This document shows, piece after piece, positions 22,938 through 34,894 of a stretch of 64,000 bases of DNA. The stretch is from positions 14,005,151 through 14,069,150 of the forward strand of contig NC_003071.7 in assembly GCF_000001735.4 (NCBI RefSeq). Direction: 5' to 3'. Under the pieces are notes generated by a model. That model worked only from the letters and a program-made list of their open reading frames with translations, made no database searches and was not told the origin of the DNA. The DNA is from Arabidopsis thaliana (taxonomy: Eukaryota > Streptophyta > Magnoliopsida > Brassicales > Brassicaceae). The position numbers were made by a program, and so were the translations under genes. The first letter of the stretch is position 1; each line of letters begins with the position of its first letter.

Positions 22938-24199
22938 ATGTAGACTATGTAGTATGTGGATATATTGTTACCTGATGTAAGAAAGAGGTTTTGCTAGTTT
23001 CTGTAACTTTTGGTTCCCTTAATTAAGATCTCTGTTTGGCTGACAATGTCTTGATGCATGTATTGGTATATTGGTTGAGAAAGAGGCTTATGATATACTG
23101 TTTTGGATCTTCTCTAATTCTTGAAATAACTCGAGCTGAACTTTCTTTATAACGCAAGACGTCATCTTCCAGCATCCTGTTAAGATAAAATGGATCAAGT
23201 AAACATAAGAGAGTCAGAGACTATATTACCAGTTTCAAGAATTCAGTCTCAAACTAGACATTCATGAGATCCCTCTGTGGAGTGCATATGGCACCCCCCA
23301 CCAATGATACAAAACAGTTTAATGTGAATAAACAAACTTGTAGCATTAGAGGACTTACCAAATACAACAATCTGCGTCACAGTTTGAACTAATTTTCTCA
23401 GATAACAATGAAATAAAGTGTGCGCATGAAAACTCTCGCAAGTGTATTGTCTCTCAATTGTAACTGAAATTATTTCTAACAGATCAAACTCCAATCTCAT
23501 GAATTCTCATAAAAGGAAACACACCAAGAGAGATCTATTTTCAGATGAGAGCTGAACTTGTAGTGTGCTTTGAAACACAAAAATCAACAAGTAGACAGCC
23601 AAAATAATAAAACCCTAAAACATCAATCCGAGAAGCTAAAACCCTAAATTCAATTCAAAAGATTGGTTTCGTTTCATGACTGTAGTCAAAACTAATTTTG
23701 GTGTTCTTAACTAAATCAGCATTTGAATATAATTAGCGAACCCCAGAGAAAAGGAAAGAGCATTTGTTCTTGCTAGTGAAAAGACGATAAGATATACGAA
23801 AATGAAATCACCTGATGCTCATTGAGTTTGAAAGCCTCCACCAAAACTCGACGAGAGTGACGGTGGTCGCACTCCGCCGTTATCGCGCCATAAAATCTCC
23901 TTCTCGACTTGTTTTCATAATAAGAGAGGACTTAAACCAAACAATCCGGTTCATTAAATCATACATATACCGGTTTAATATAAATCGAAATGCAGTCTTG
24001 GTCTAAATTGGTTTAGTTTCAAACACATTCATCGTTGTTCATTTATTTTATTTTATTTTATCGAAATTTATTGGTACACCGTACACGAAACATGCAAACA
24101 AACATACAGGATCATATAGTCTTACGATTTACGACCCTCCCTTATTGCATCACACACACATATTTACAAACACTCATCATCACCGTCACCGAACAGCGT
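22938..24199. other. RLP27 downstream region with duplicated flank element
   Basis: This is the second copy of the 3' flank seen after RLP26, extending to about 24015. Minus-strand exon-like blocks recur with the same signals: donor AG/GT at 23812/23811 followed by GTGATTTCAT, and acceptor AG at 23178-23177. The remaining 24016-24199 should be NSP2 3'UTR on minus. Confidence 0.5.
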
Positions 24200-25784
24200 T
24201 TATGCAGAGTCAACTCCATAAAAGAAGAGATCACCAAACCGATCATTGGTTTGAGCTTTCCCACCAAACATCACCAGTCCTTTCTTACCATCAATGGTAC
24301 CTGTCGTGGACGCAGACCAACCTCTGATACTCGGAGTCTCTTCCTCTTCACCTAACTTATCCAGCTTCTCCCACTTCAACGTCTCTGTATCCAACGCAAA
24401 AGTTCCACCACTCAATTGACCCGGACCTTCGTGAGCTTTTGGGTCCATCGCTATCTCACCTCCAAAGACCAAAATGTGTTTCCCAACAACCGCACTAGCG
24501 AACACACTCCTAGCGCAAGGCTTCTCACCGAACGTCTCCACTTGTGTCCACTTGTCTTGAGCTGGATCGTAGCAATGAACATCATCTACTTCACATCCGT
24601 TGAATCCATACACAACCCATACTTTCCCTTGAACCACTTCGAGCCCGGCTCCTCCTCTTACGCTACACGAACCTCCCGGGGTCGAACACTGCACCCACTT
24701 GTGATCAACGATGTTGTAAGCGTCTAGTGTCTTGAGCCGAACCGTAGCACTCACTCCACCGAAAACGTAAACGTTGTTCTCATCTGCGGTCATCGAGTGG
24801 AAGCTACGAGGAGTGGGTCCTTGTTCGACCGGAGTTAGCAGTTTCCACTCGTTCTTGGTCGTGTCAAACGAGTAGAAGCCGTTGTATTTGCGTGAAGCGT
24901 CTCGGCCTCCAAAGACATAGAGGCTTGATCCAATTGACACCATACGGACGCCTAAGCAAGAGAGGTTTGGAACGTCTCCGGTGGCTGGAGAAATGGACCA
25001 AGTCCTGGTCTCGAGGTCAAAAACGTAAAGGTGTTTGTCTATGGGCTGATTTGGTGTGAGCTCACCACCAAATGAGAAAATTTTGTTTCCCACCTGTGCT
25101 ATGTCATGTGAGCATCTTGGCCCTGGACCCTCTCCTTTTTGCTCCACCTTATAAATAAGTAACACTTGTTAGTTCTATATTCTTAAGAGAATTAGATTTT
25201 GATTATTATTGGTAACATGCATCTAAGATATTACTACTACCTTAATCCACTTTCCACGCAATTTGGGAGTGGCCGGCGATGATATATAGGCTCCAAGTGA
25301 GTGCAAAACATCGGTAGAACGTCCGTGAAACCCAACGATTTTGCCACCTTGGAGGACAAACTTTGTCCCCGAGACGATTCCAAACGGCGGAGAAGTTTTG
25401 CCTTTATAAGTCTTGAAAGTAAGAGTGGAGATGATTTCTTTTGTTGTTACCCCAAAAACTTTCTCATGATAACCTTCCACGTATACGATGTAGTCATCCG
25501 GATCAACCTCAAACTGCAAAGAGAATTCTCAATGAAGAAACCAATAAACAAATCTCAACATGCATAGATCGATAGATATATTAGTATACCTCCTCAGCTC
25601 CTAGCAAAGTCTTCTTCCCACGTTCATCTCCAACAACCTCTTGAGAACCATTGACATACTCAAACTTGACGAAGGCTATACCATCTTCGCCTTGCCCTAC
25701 GTATACTTTTCTAACACCGTCGTAAGCACCATCATCCCATACATCTCCTATCTCACCACCCCTTGCTTCCACCTTTTGCACCAT
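24200..25784 (-). CDS. NSP2: Nitrile-specifier protein (jacalin-kelch)
   Basis: Acts with myrosinase during glucosinolate breakdown, diverting the unstable aglycone to simple nitriles instead of isothiocyanates. Exons on minus are 25784-25590, 25513-25241 and 25147-24200, each in phase 0, giving 471 aa. Residues about 1-150 are a jacalin-like lectin domain ([20 protein letters not shown] near the start, [19 protein letters not shown] near its end). Residues about 155-470 form kelch repeats with the paired glycines of a beta-propeller ([46 protein letters not shown]). The specifier-protein iron-binding pattern E-x3-D-x3-H is visible as [10 protein letters not shown] 5'UTR intron is likely at 25811-25888. 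It is embedded between RLP27 and RLP28 and unrelated to them. Confidence 0.96.
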
Positions 25785-26864
25785 CTCTTTTGCTTGCAAG
25801 TTGATCAAGTCTTACGAATACAACAAAACATTATACAAACTACAATCAGATAATTAGAAAGAGGGAGGGATATGTGGGGACAGCTTACCTGAGGCTGAGA
25901 AAGAAACTAACGATTGTTACATTGATCCCTTTTGGAAAAATTGCATGGGGTATTTATTGACCCCTGGAAGGTAGATGGTCACCGTTTCAGATTTAGAATT
26001 TGCCCCAGGAAAACAATACTAGATAAATAATGTAAAGAACTATATATTATAATGAATTAACTAAAATTATCATTTTAAAATGCATAATGTATTTTTTTAT
26101 AGTATATGTTCTAAGATAATCGTATTGAATAGAAGAGAAAAATTGTAACAAAACAAAATGCACAATATAATTTTGTGTTCATATATGGAATGAAAAAAAA
26201 TCACTAATAGTAAAACTAGTATTCAAACATAAAATCTGGAAAGTGTGGCAAATGGCCCCTTTATAACTCATGTAAAGACGCGAGGCATCAAAATATCAAG
26301 TGTTGCCCATATATATGATTATGAATGATGACTCGATGATGCTATTTGTTGCCGATAAGACACGTCGACGTATTTTGTTTTACATTTGGTCTTTAGATGT
26401 CTATCAAGATTCAAGTAGTTCATGTTTTTGGAATATAACATCATTATCAATTACCAAACTCGTATTTTTCACCAGTTTTATACCAATGATTAAAGACTCA
26501 GATAGCACAATTAATCAACAAACGTATATGGGTTTGTCGTTATGGTAAGTTTATTTTTTGTAGTTTTGAAAAGTAAGTTTTAGAAGTTTCAAACTGATGT
26601 GATTCCAATCCAAGTTATACGTTAGGAATTTCAACTAACGTGGATTCATTTCATGACTTTAGTGGCACCTAGCCTTGACCCACTTAGCCATACTTTTCTT
26701 CACTCCCGATCGAATACAAAGACTTCACGGCTATAACTTCTTATAAGTCAATTTGTGCTCCAATTATGCATAACCACGTATCTATATATGCCTATATTTA
26801 TATCAATCTTGACTCTCGCTTTTCTTTAAACTAAATCATCCTTGTTAAAAAGTTTCCATGAACC
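25785..26864. other. NSP2 5' region and RLP28 promoter
   Basis: It includes the NSP2 5'UTR with its probable intron (donor at 25888, acceptor AG at 25812-25811 on minus), then AT-rich DNA between the divergent NSP2 and RLP28 genes. TATA-like runs near 26782-26800 precede RLP28. The 82-codon ORF at 26300-26548 is unsupported. Confidence 0.5.
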
Positions 26865-29215
26865 ATGTCAGGATCACATCTGCGTTTGCGTTTTCTCTCG
26901 CTACTATTACTCTGTTGTGTCTCCTCTTCGACTTCAAGCTTATTCACTTTCAGTTATCCCGTTCTTGATCTTGTTGCTTGTCGTTCCCATCAGATTCAAG
27001 CCTTTACACAGTTCAAGAACGAGTTTGATACCCATCGTTGCAACCATAGTGACCACTCTAATGGAGTCTGGTGCGATAACTCGACGGGTGTGGTCACGAA
27101 GCTACAACTCAACGCTTGTCTCAGTGGAACTCTGAATCCCAACAGTAGCCTATTCTGGTTTCATCAGCTCCGTTTCCTTAATCTCTCTCACAACAACTTC
27201 ACCTCCACTTCATTCCCTTCCGAGTTTGGTAATCTCAACAAAGTAGAGGTTTTGGATCTTTCCTTTAATAGCTTCACTGGCCAAGTTCCTTCCTCATTTA
27301 GTAACCTAAGTCAGCTAACCGAGTTGCACCTTTCCAATAACCAGCTCACTGGTGGTTTCCCACAGGTACAAAATCTAACTAACCTCTCCCATCTAGACTT
27401 TGAAAATAATAAATTCTCTGGAACCGTCCCTTCTTCTCTCCTCATGATGCCCTTTTTATCATATCTTAATTTATATGGAAACCATTTCACCGGTTCCATT
27501 GAAGTTTCTACCTCATCGAAGCTCGAGATCCTTTACCTTGGGCTTAAACCTTTTGAAGGACAAATCCTAGAGCCTATCTCAAAGCTCATAAACCTAAAGC
27601 GTCTTGAACTTTCTTTTCTAAACATAAGCTACCCACTCGACTTAAACCTCTTCTCCTCTCTCAAATCTTTAACATACCTCGATCTTTCCGGTAACAGTAT
27701 ATCTCCGAGAAGTTTAAGGTCAGATTTATACATCCCACTAACCCTTGAGAAGTTGCTATTGGAGCAATGCGGCATCATAGAGTTTCCAAACATCTTAAAG
27801 ACCCTTCAGAAGTTGGAGTATATAGACATGTCCAACAATAGAATCAATGGTAAAATCCCTGAGTGGTTATGGAGACTTCCTCGCCTAAGATCAATGAGTC
27901 TTGCAAATAATTCTTTCAACGGTTTCGAAGGTTCAACAGATGTTTTAGTAAATTCATCAATGGAGATATTATTTATGCATTCAAACAATATTCAAGGGGC
28001 ACTTCCTAATCTACCACTCTCTATCAAAGCCTTCTCTGCGGGTTATAATAATTTCTCAGGAGAGATACCTCTTTCAATCTGCAACAGAAGCTCTCTTGCT
28101 GCTCTTTCTCTACCTTACAACAATTTCACCGGTAAAATTCCTCAATGTCTGAGTAATTTGACGTTTGTGCATCTTCGAAAGAACAATTTGGAAGGAAGTA
28201 TTCCTGACACATTATGTGCCGGGGACTCTCTTCAGACACTCGACATTGGCTTCAATCTAATATCTGGGACGCTTCCAAGATCTCTCCTAAACTGCTCGTC
28301 TCTAGAGTTTCTTAGCGTTGACAACAACAGAATCAAAGACACATTTCCCTTCTGGCTCAAGGCTTTACCAAATTTGCAAGTCCTTATCCTAAGTTCAAAC
28401 AAATTGTATGGTCCTATAGCTCCTCCTCATCAAAGTCCTCTCGCGTTTCCTGAGTTGCGGATATTTGAGATAGCTGATAATATGTTTACTGGAACCTTGT
28501 CACCAAGATACTTTGTGAACTGGAAAACATCATCACTCACGGTGAATGAAGATGGAGATTTATATATGGTATACAAGAATAATGCATTCGGTATAGATTC
28601 GTATGTGTATAGGGATACTATAGATATGAAATACAAAGGGTTATCCATGGAGCAACAGATGGTCCTCAACTCCTACAGTGCCATTGATTTTTCTGGGAAT
28701 AGATTAGAAGGACAGATTCCTAAATCTATTGGTCTCTTGAAGGAACTCATTGCACTCAATTTATCAAACAACGCATTTACATGCCATATTCCTCTGTCTT
28801 TGGCCAATGCTACTGAGCTCGAGTCATTAGACCTGTCAAGAAACCAACTCTCTGGGACTATTCCTAATGGACTCAAGACCCTCTCGTTTTTGGCATACAT
28901 AAATGTATCTCACAATAAACTCAAGGGTGAAAACCACAAGGAACACAGATTATTGGGCAACATAAATCCTCCTTTGAAGGGAATGCAGGGCTTTGTGGTC
29001 TTCCTTTGGAGGAAACTTGCTCTGGAAAGAATGCGCCGCCAACACAACAACCTAAGGAAGAAGACGAAGAACAGGAGCAAGTGCTGAACTGGAAAGCAGT
29101 GGCAACAGGATATGGGACTGGACTGTTGCTTGGATTAGCTATAGCTCAAGTCATCGCTTCATACAAGCCGGATTGGCTTGTTAAGATAATTGGTTTGTTT
29201 CGGTTTTGCTTTTGA
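26865..29215 (+). pseudogene. RLP28: Receptor-like protein RLP28, frameshifted near the end
   Basis: From ATG 26865 the frame encodes signal peptide, cysteine cap ([17 protein letters not shown] to [14 protein letters not shown]), a full LRR array, island ([18 protein letters not shown]) and most of the last LRRs, then shifts frame near 28933. Paralogues read GEIPQGTQI at this point; here one T is missing (GGTGAAAACC against GGTGAAATACC). The frame then ends at 29087 after 740 aa with an off-frame basic tail. The correct frame continues intact from about 28935 to 29215: CGLPLEETC, acidic linker, transmembrane helix [17 protein letters not shown] and [10 protein letters not shown]. The 740-residue product would lack the cap, acidic linker, membrane anchor and tail, so it would be a secreted LRR protein if made. 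I call it a recent loss of the anchored receptor; because only one base differs, other accessions may carry an intact allele. Confidence 0.9.
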
Positions 29216-30064
29216 TCTTTGAATGCATGTCAAGTCGTTGTTGGTCTTGTTATGAAGTAGTTACTTTTATGGTTAATGTTGGAATGATGAATTTTCAATA
29301 GTTACATTCATACACGTACATATCTATCTCTTGATGTCATATACAAATATGAAACAGAGGAGTGGGAAAAAGCAGAGGAAAATAGCTCAAAAGCTCCCTG
29401 AGAATATCAAAAAGCTTTATTAGACCCAAATATTCTCTTAAAACAAAAATTGCATTTGAAGTATTGTTTATCTTCCTTCACTCACAGAGGAATCATGATG
29501 AACACGCCATATGGTCTCCCCAAGAAGGTTTGCTACCGAGATAACTGTAAGTTTAGGAAAATAGTTCTGCTCTGACAATGGAGAATAGTGTTTATCATCA
29601 CCTCTTGAAACAGTCCGCTCGATATATCAGGAGGGCTGTTTCCGAATAAAGACACAAATGCATAGAAAACTAATAACCATTACTGTTGATTTCTTAACTT
29701 TTTTAGTTCCATGGATTCTCTTAATAGAAGATCTTTGAGCTTATGTTGGAAAACCATTATGCAAATGAGAAACTCTCTCAAGTATTGACTTATTGTCTCT
29801 CAGTTACAATCGACAACTGAAAACAAATTTTCAGAACAAAACTCTAATTTCATTGATTGCCTAAACAGAAGAAATACACACTGAACTTGAATAACACAAA
29901 GCTAAGAGAGATTGTGAAAATCCTTAATACATACATATTCCTCTCACTGTTAGGGTTTGAGTAATGTAATTGAATTAGTGACTACAATACTCTACTTTAA
30001 GCAAAAGAATAAGCAACCAACCAACGTTTTCAAGTTACAACCTTTTCAATTCCCTAGTGACATT
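29216..30064. other. RLP28 downstream region
   Basis: Part of the region (about 29756-29960, with a TATTGTCTCTCAGTT block) resembles about 23426-23650 downstream of RLP27, so the RLP28 3' flank is a further diverged copy of the same duplicated DNA. No gene is seen. Confidence 0.45.
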
Positions 30065-30811
30065 TTAGCCTTGAGTTTTACGGGACTCTCTGAGTTGTTG
30101 CTCTCTGATACTCTCCCTCCAACATTGAAGAAGTTTTGAAGCAGAATTGCATATTTTTCGGTTCTTGTGTTTTGTAAGATGCTCTAGCCTAACCATGAGC
30201 TTCCTTGTTTCCATATCTCTTGCGCTGATGGGAAACTCCAAGAGCAGAGTGAGGGTATCTACACACATTGATGTCTCTACTTCAGACGCGAGTATTCCCT
30301 TTGCGTTGGCAAAATCAGCAGATTTTTTGGCGATCTCGAACAGTTCCAACGTATCCGTGTCGTTCTTCGTCAAGACAGGACAACTCTTAGGTTTGTCAGA
30401 TACTTTCACAGGCGGCTGCTTCTTCAACTTGATCAGCCTCGATGTTTCTGGAACAGACTTGGAAAGGCCACGCTTCTTCAAAGTTTGCTTAATCTCTCCC
30501 GTTCCAGATCTAGGGGTTTTAGAAAGTTTCAGAGGTAGAGCCGATTGCTTCTTCTCTCTAGTTACTTCACCAGTCTTAGATCTCTCATCGTTGTTCTTCT
30601 TCAACACCAAAAACTCAGTCTTTTTCTTAGTCTCTGCCGCAAAATCACGAGATATCTGATGTTCATTCTTCTTCAAATCCGAACATGCTTTAACAACATT
30701 AGGTTTATTCAGAGTCAAGTGAAGAGCTTTTTTGCAAGTATAAGCGTCGCCTCTTCCGTTGGAAGAAAGAGTACTCATCCTGGAGGAGTAGAACATACCG
30801 TGATCTACCAT
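30065..30811 (-). CDS. TFIIS N-terminal (LW) domain protein, small (likely At2g33090)
   Basis: Single-exon gene of 248 aa. Residues about 30-150 are lysine-rich and probably disordered and nuclear (many KK/KR runs). Residues about 155-235 form a helical bundle like the N-terminal domain of elongation factor TFIIS and its relatives: TLELFEIAKKSADFANAKG, then LLLEFPISARDMETRKLMV, then the signature VRLEHLTKHKNRKICNSASKLLQCWRE, in which a Lys-rich turn precedes LLxxWRE. There is no zinc ribbon or central polymerase-binding domain, so it is not TFIIS itself. Family knowledge: this fold docks on transcription-elongation partners. Its function here is inferred as nuclear and transcription-linked. 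ATG 30811 is the first of two nearby Mets (the other starts MFYSSRM). Confidence 0.85.
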   Translation of the reverse strand: MVDHGMFYSSRMSTLSSNGRGDAYTCKKALHLTLNKPNVVKACSDLKKNEHQISRDFAAETKKKTEFLVLKKNNDERSKTGEVTREKKQSALPLKLSKTPRSGTGEIKQTLKKRGLSKSVPETSRLIKLKKQPPVKVSDKPKSCPVLTKNDTDTLELFEIAKKSADFANAKGILASEVETSMCVDTLTLLLEFPISARDMETRKLMVRLEHLTKHKNRKICNSASKLLQCWRESIREQQLRESRKTQG

Positions 30812-31343
30812 TCTTATCTAATTAGGGTTTCACTCTCTCAAATTTGGTTATCGAATTATGGAACGAGAGAAGTAGAGTGTCCGATATTATATAGAGAGCG
30901 TAAAAAGTGGAGACTTAAACGAAAAAAGGAAATTAAAGGAAGCTTCCTTCAGGTCCACGCAACGAAACAACGTCGGCTGATACTAATTTCCTTTTTTCTT
31001 GTCAAGTTCCACGAAGGGTAAATCTGTCAGATCAGGTATTCAACGTTCATGACCAACAAGGGTAGTTTCGTCAAATATAGTATATTTGAAAATTCTCTCT
31101 TTTCGTTCTCTCTTAATCTGATCCTCTGTTCTGTAAGAAGAAACAGAGATTATAAAAGCCATGGGACTAATGAAAAAAAACTGTTTGTTTCTGTTCCATG
31201 TAACAACGGTGTGTATCAAAAGCTAACACGAAGTACAGCAAGAATTGGTCTGTTTCAACATAAATTTACATAAACCAAAATTACTTTTACAAACAAAAAA
31301 AAATAGAGTTAAAAATCCTCAGTTTTTACATTCTGATCCAAAT
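30812..31343. other. Intergenic region between TFIIS-N gene and CSLD1
   Basis: It holds the promoter of the minus-strand TFIIS-N gene and the CSLD1 3'UTR (nearest 31343). No separate gene is seen; plus ORFs here are unsupported. Confidence 0.5.
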
Positions 31344-34300
31344 TTACACTGAGATTCCTCCACTGCCTGAAACATCATCTGGAGGACTAATGGTGATCCA
31401 AAGCAGCGAGACGGTAATCGACACAAGCCCGGACCAAACATAAACAATCGTTGGAACCTTTCCTCTTCGACCCATCAATCCTTTAGCAAACGGATACATA
31501 TGAGTCAAGACCCATAAACTAAAGAATATTCCTCCCATTAACTTGCCCCATTGCGGAATCACACTGTATATTGTTCTCGAAGCTCCAATCACTATCGCAA
31601 CAAGGTTGACTATGATGATTGTAAGCGGCATGATGAATAAGCCTGTCCATTTCACAATGTAAAGATCCGCAAAGATGTCGTCTTCGTCTTCTCCTGAGGC
31701 TTTCGATGTCAGGGTGAAGGAGATTTCGATTCCGGCTATAACTTTGAGCAAACCTTGAACGACTGCTGCAAGATGAGCGCTTGTGCCTCCGATTAACCAA
31801 AACTGTTCATTTCTCCACCATTCTTCCAGTCCGATTCCCGACCATTTGACCTCGAGGAGTGAGATTAGGGTTAGGGTTACGGTGATGCAGAGAAGGTAGG
31901 AGAGGAAGTGGATATCGAGGCTCTGGACGATGAATTTTCCGCTGAAGAGACAGAGAGCAGGGAGGAAGCAATAGACGACCAAGAAGATGGAAGTGAAAGG
32001 GTAGATCCCGACATTGAGGTAGGCGACTCGCTGGAGAAACTTGAGCCTTCTGGTGGCGAACATGGCATTGTTCTTGGAGAAAAAGATTTCTACAGAGCCT
32101 GTGGCCCAACGGAGAACTTGATGGAGACGGTCAGTGAGATTGATTGGAGCTGTGCCACGGAAAGCATCACGTTTTGTGATGCAGTAAACGGACCGCCAAC
32201 CACGGTTATGCATACGATAACCTGTCACCACGTCTTCCGTGACCGACCCGTAAATCCATCCGATTCTATCTCCCCATTCAGTATTGTCTTCATACCTGAA
32301 AGGCCAAATAAACTCAACATTTTTAACTACATATCCATTTATACTAACAGAGCATATCTCTTTTTTCAAAACGTTACCAGCAAGAAATGACAGCGATGGC
32401 TTCAGCCACTGTTGGAGCATCAAGGGGAGGTCGTGGCAGGAGCAAAGCACCAGGTGGTCTTCCGTTTTTAACCGACATGTGATCTGCTAGAGGCCGTCCT
32501 TGGTACTCTGCAACTGGAATAGTGTCTGTGAACATGGTCGAATTACCAAACTTTTTGGGCAGACCAAGATCTGGATCATCATTAAGAGGCTGTGTATCAG
32601 ACTCTAAATCAGACGCTTGGGACGTTTGGGATGCTTGGGACTGAGTCCGGACATGCATAGCTGGAGCCTTTTCCTGACCAAACACGCCTGAGTACTCATT
32701 GGCTCGAGGTGGGTTGAATCCATAGAGAGCATACCTTCGGAACATACACCCTGTTCCAACATAGACAGGACCTTGTAACCCATCTAATGCTCTCATGTTA
32801 CCTGTTTCAGAACCGGAATAATGTTTAAGTTATGGTGGCTTGTAACATAAGCATTACAATTTTGCTGTGTTGCAAATCAATGTAACAACTCACCATCGAA
32901 GAAGACAGTATTGTGATTTGCATATCGATCTGATGGGTCGATTCCTTCGAACCGTTGTGGAAACTGAATATAACAGATCCTGTCACCACCTCGGTCCATC
33001 ATGAAACACATTCCTTCTTTGATAGCTTTGGAGTTGTAGATGTAGTGATCACAGTCCAGATTGAGGATAAACGCGCCATTGGATAATATGGCTGAAGCTC
33101 TAACCATACCATTCATAGCGCCGGCTTTCTTGTTGTGGTCAAAACCTGGACGTTTCTCACGCGAGACATAAGCAAACATAGGTACACGAATATCAATCCC
33201 TGTGAAATCTAGCGCGCCTTCATTCGGTCCGCCCATCACCGGTTCAAGATCAGGCACTTTGCTCATGATCTACAAAACATTATGTCAAGTTTGACAAGTT
33301 TTCATGGTTTTACTTGAAATCAATGAAGTTGATGGTTCATACCTGTAGAATTCCGGCGTGATCTCCTTTTGAATGATCAGGTTTAGGTTCAAACCATGTC
33401 CCTGGCCAATGCGTACCATCAGCCATCCACGTTGCTTTTACCACCTCAACCCCATCTGGCGGCAATACACCCCCATTTTTCTCTCGGGCAATTCGCTTCT
33501 CCTTGAGCTCTTCTCTCATGTTGAACTGTTCAGCTCTTTTCTTGATTTGTTCTGGAAGACCATTGATCCTGACCTTGAATTCGTCATACTCACGCTTGAT
33601 CCAACGACGATCTTTGACGAAATCTTGCCTTTTCTTGTTTTTTGTTGGGTCCTTTTTAATGCTAAAGTAACTATCCGGGTTCCGTGGCTCTATATCATGT
33701 TTTCTGCAAAATGGCACCCAATACTGCAAACAAAATTCAAAACCATTTAGATTTTTGCCACCATCTAATAGACTAGTTAAGATACAGAGGGAGAGAAAGC
33801 GGAAATGAAACCTCAGCAAAACGAACAGCTTCAGCCATAGCTTCAAAGGTGAGAATTGCACCACCATCGTCAGAAATGTAAGCAGAAAGCTTCTCAATTG
33901 GATAATCCACAGCAAGGATCGAGAGAAGGGTGTTTGCAGTGACTAAAGGCGGTTCCTTCTCAGGGTCAGCCGTGGAAACGAACACATCAACACCGGGAAG
34001 ATCAGAGCGACCAGTGGGATTTGACGGAGAGGGCTGCTCAAACTTGTCATGCAAGGCAGCAAGGTCAGTAGCTCTATTTATAGGGTTTAGCTTCGGAAGA
34101 ATGTCAAGAATCCAAGAGAAAGCGAACCAAATCTCGCAGACTATCGATAGTCCCCATAACCACATTGCATCCTCATTAGGGTTCGTAATACGCCACCAAA
34201 GGAAGAAGAAGACTATCACAAGACGAATCACGATTAATAACCTGAAACAAGGGGACTAATTGTAAGATTTTGATGTTCTGTAATAGACATCAATAAAAGA

Positions 34301-34894
34301 AGCAGAAAATCTTGAGGGGTTTTAAAATGTGAAAACAAACAATCACCTGTAGGGACTAAGAATTTTGGCCGGGATCTGAACTTTCCTCGTGAGAGGTTTC
34401 CATGGCTTGTCTAAGAAATCGGACTTGCTAACGCCACCATCATAGGTATCATCCTCTTCTGACCAAAACGCGTTTCCAATACCGTATTTTCCTTTAGATT
34501 CAAACAACCACCTGTTATGATCAAAATCTCCCGTCTGGCTCCTCAACAACATTGATTTGTTATTTGATTTCATGACAGACAATCTCCTCTCCAGCTTATT
34601 CCCCATCTTGGGCCCGTCTCCTCCTCCTCCACCTCGGTTAGCATCACCTTTAGACTCCGAGGTGGAGCCAGAGGAGCCAGCAGGTTGGTTGTCAGGTGTT
34701 GGAGGCATGAGGACGGTGTAGTTGATGTAATCATTTTGGCCGGAGTAATCACCAGAGACGTCCATGTCATCGTCACGGGAGAGGCTAACAATGCGACCAC
34801 TGGACGTCCGGCGACCAAACTTGACAGCTTGTGGAGGCCGGCTTAAGGAAGAAGATTGTGAATTTAAGGTCTTCTTGGGTGGACTTGAAGCCAT
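31344..34894 (-). CDS. CSLD1: Cellulose synthase-like protein D1
   Basis: Processive family 2 glycosyltransferase that makes a beta-1,4-linked wall polysaccharide from nucleotide sugar. Exons on minus: 34894-34347, 34241-33812, 33723-33343, 33269-32894, 32801-32378 and 32295-31344, in phase, 1036 aa. Residues 1-180 are a disordered, Ser/Gly-rich N-terminus. Two transmembrane helices follow (from [12 protein letters not shown]). Catalytic landmarks in order: [19 protein letters not shown] (the DxD), [17 protein letters not shown] (the base) and [11 protein letters not shown] (QxxRW). About six C-terminal helices form the pore. There is no RING finger of the typical CESA type at the N-terminus and the protein starts directly in the disordered region, which is atypical for CSLDs. 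CSLD1 is known for tip growth of pollen tubes. Confidence 0.97.

Noticed and set aside
25581-25808. Minus frame beginning upstream of NSP2 Met as a longer N-terminus
   Set aside because: It would include the 5'UTR intron acceptor; the chosen ATG gives the 471-residue protein and starts with [10 protein letters not shown].
30147-31021. Long plus-strand frames opposite the TFIIS-N gene
   Set aside because: Mirror image of a lysine-rich coding region that lacks stops on the other strand; no domain.
31908-32390. 160-codon plus-strand frame across CSLD1
   Set aside because: Antisense to the catalytic region of CSLD1; composition follows from the real gene and it crosses an intron.
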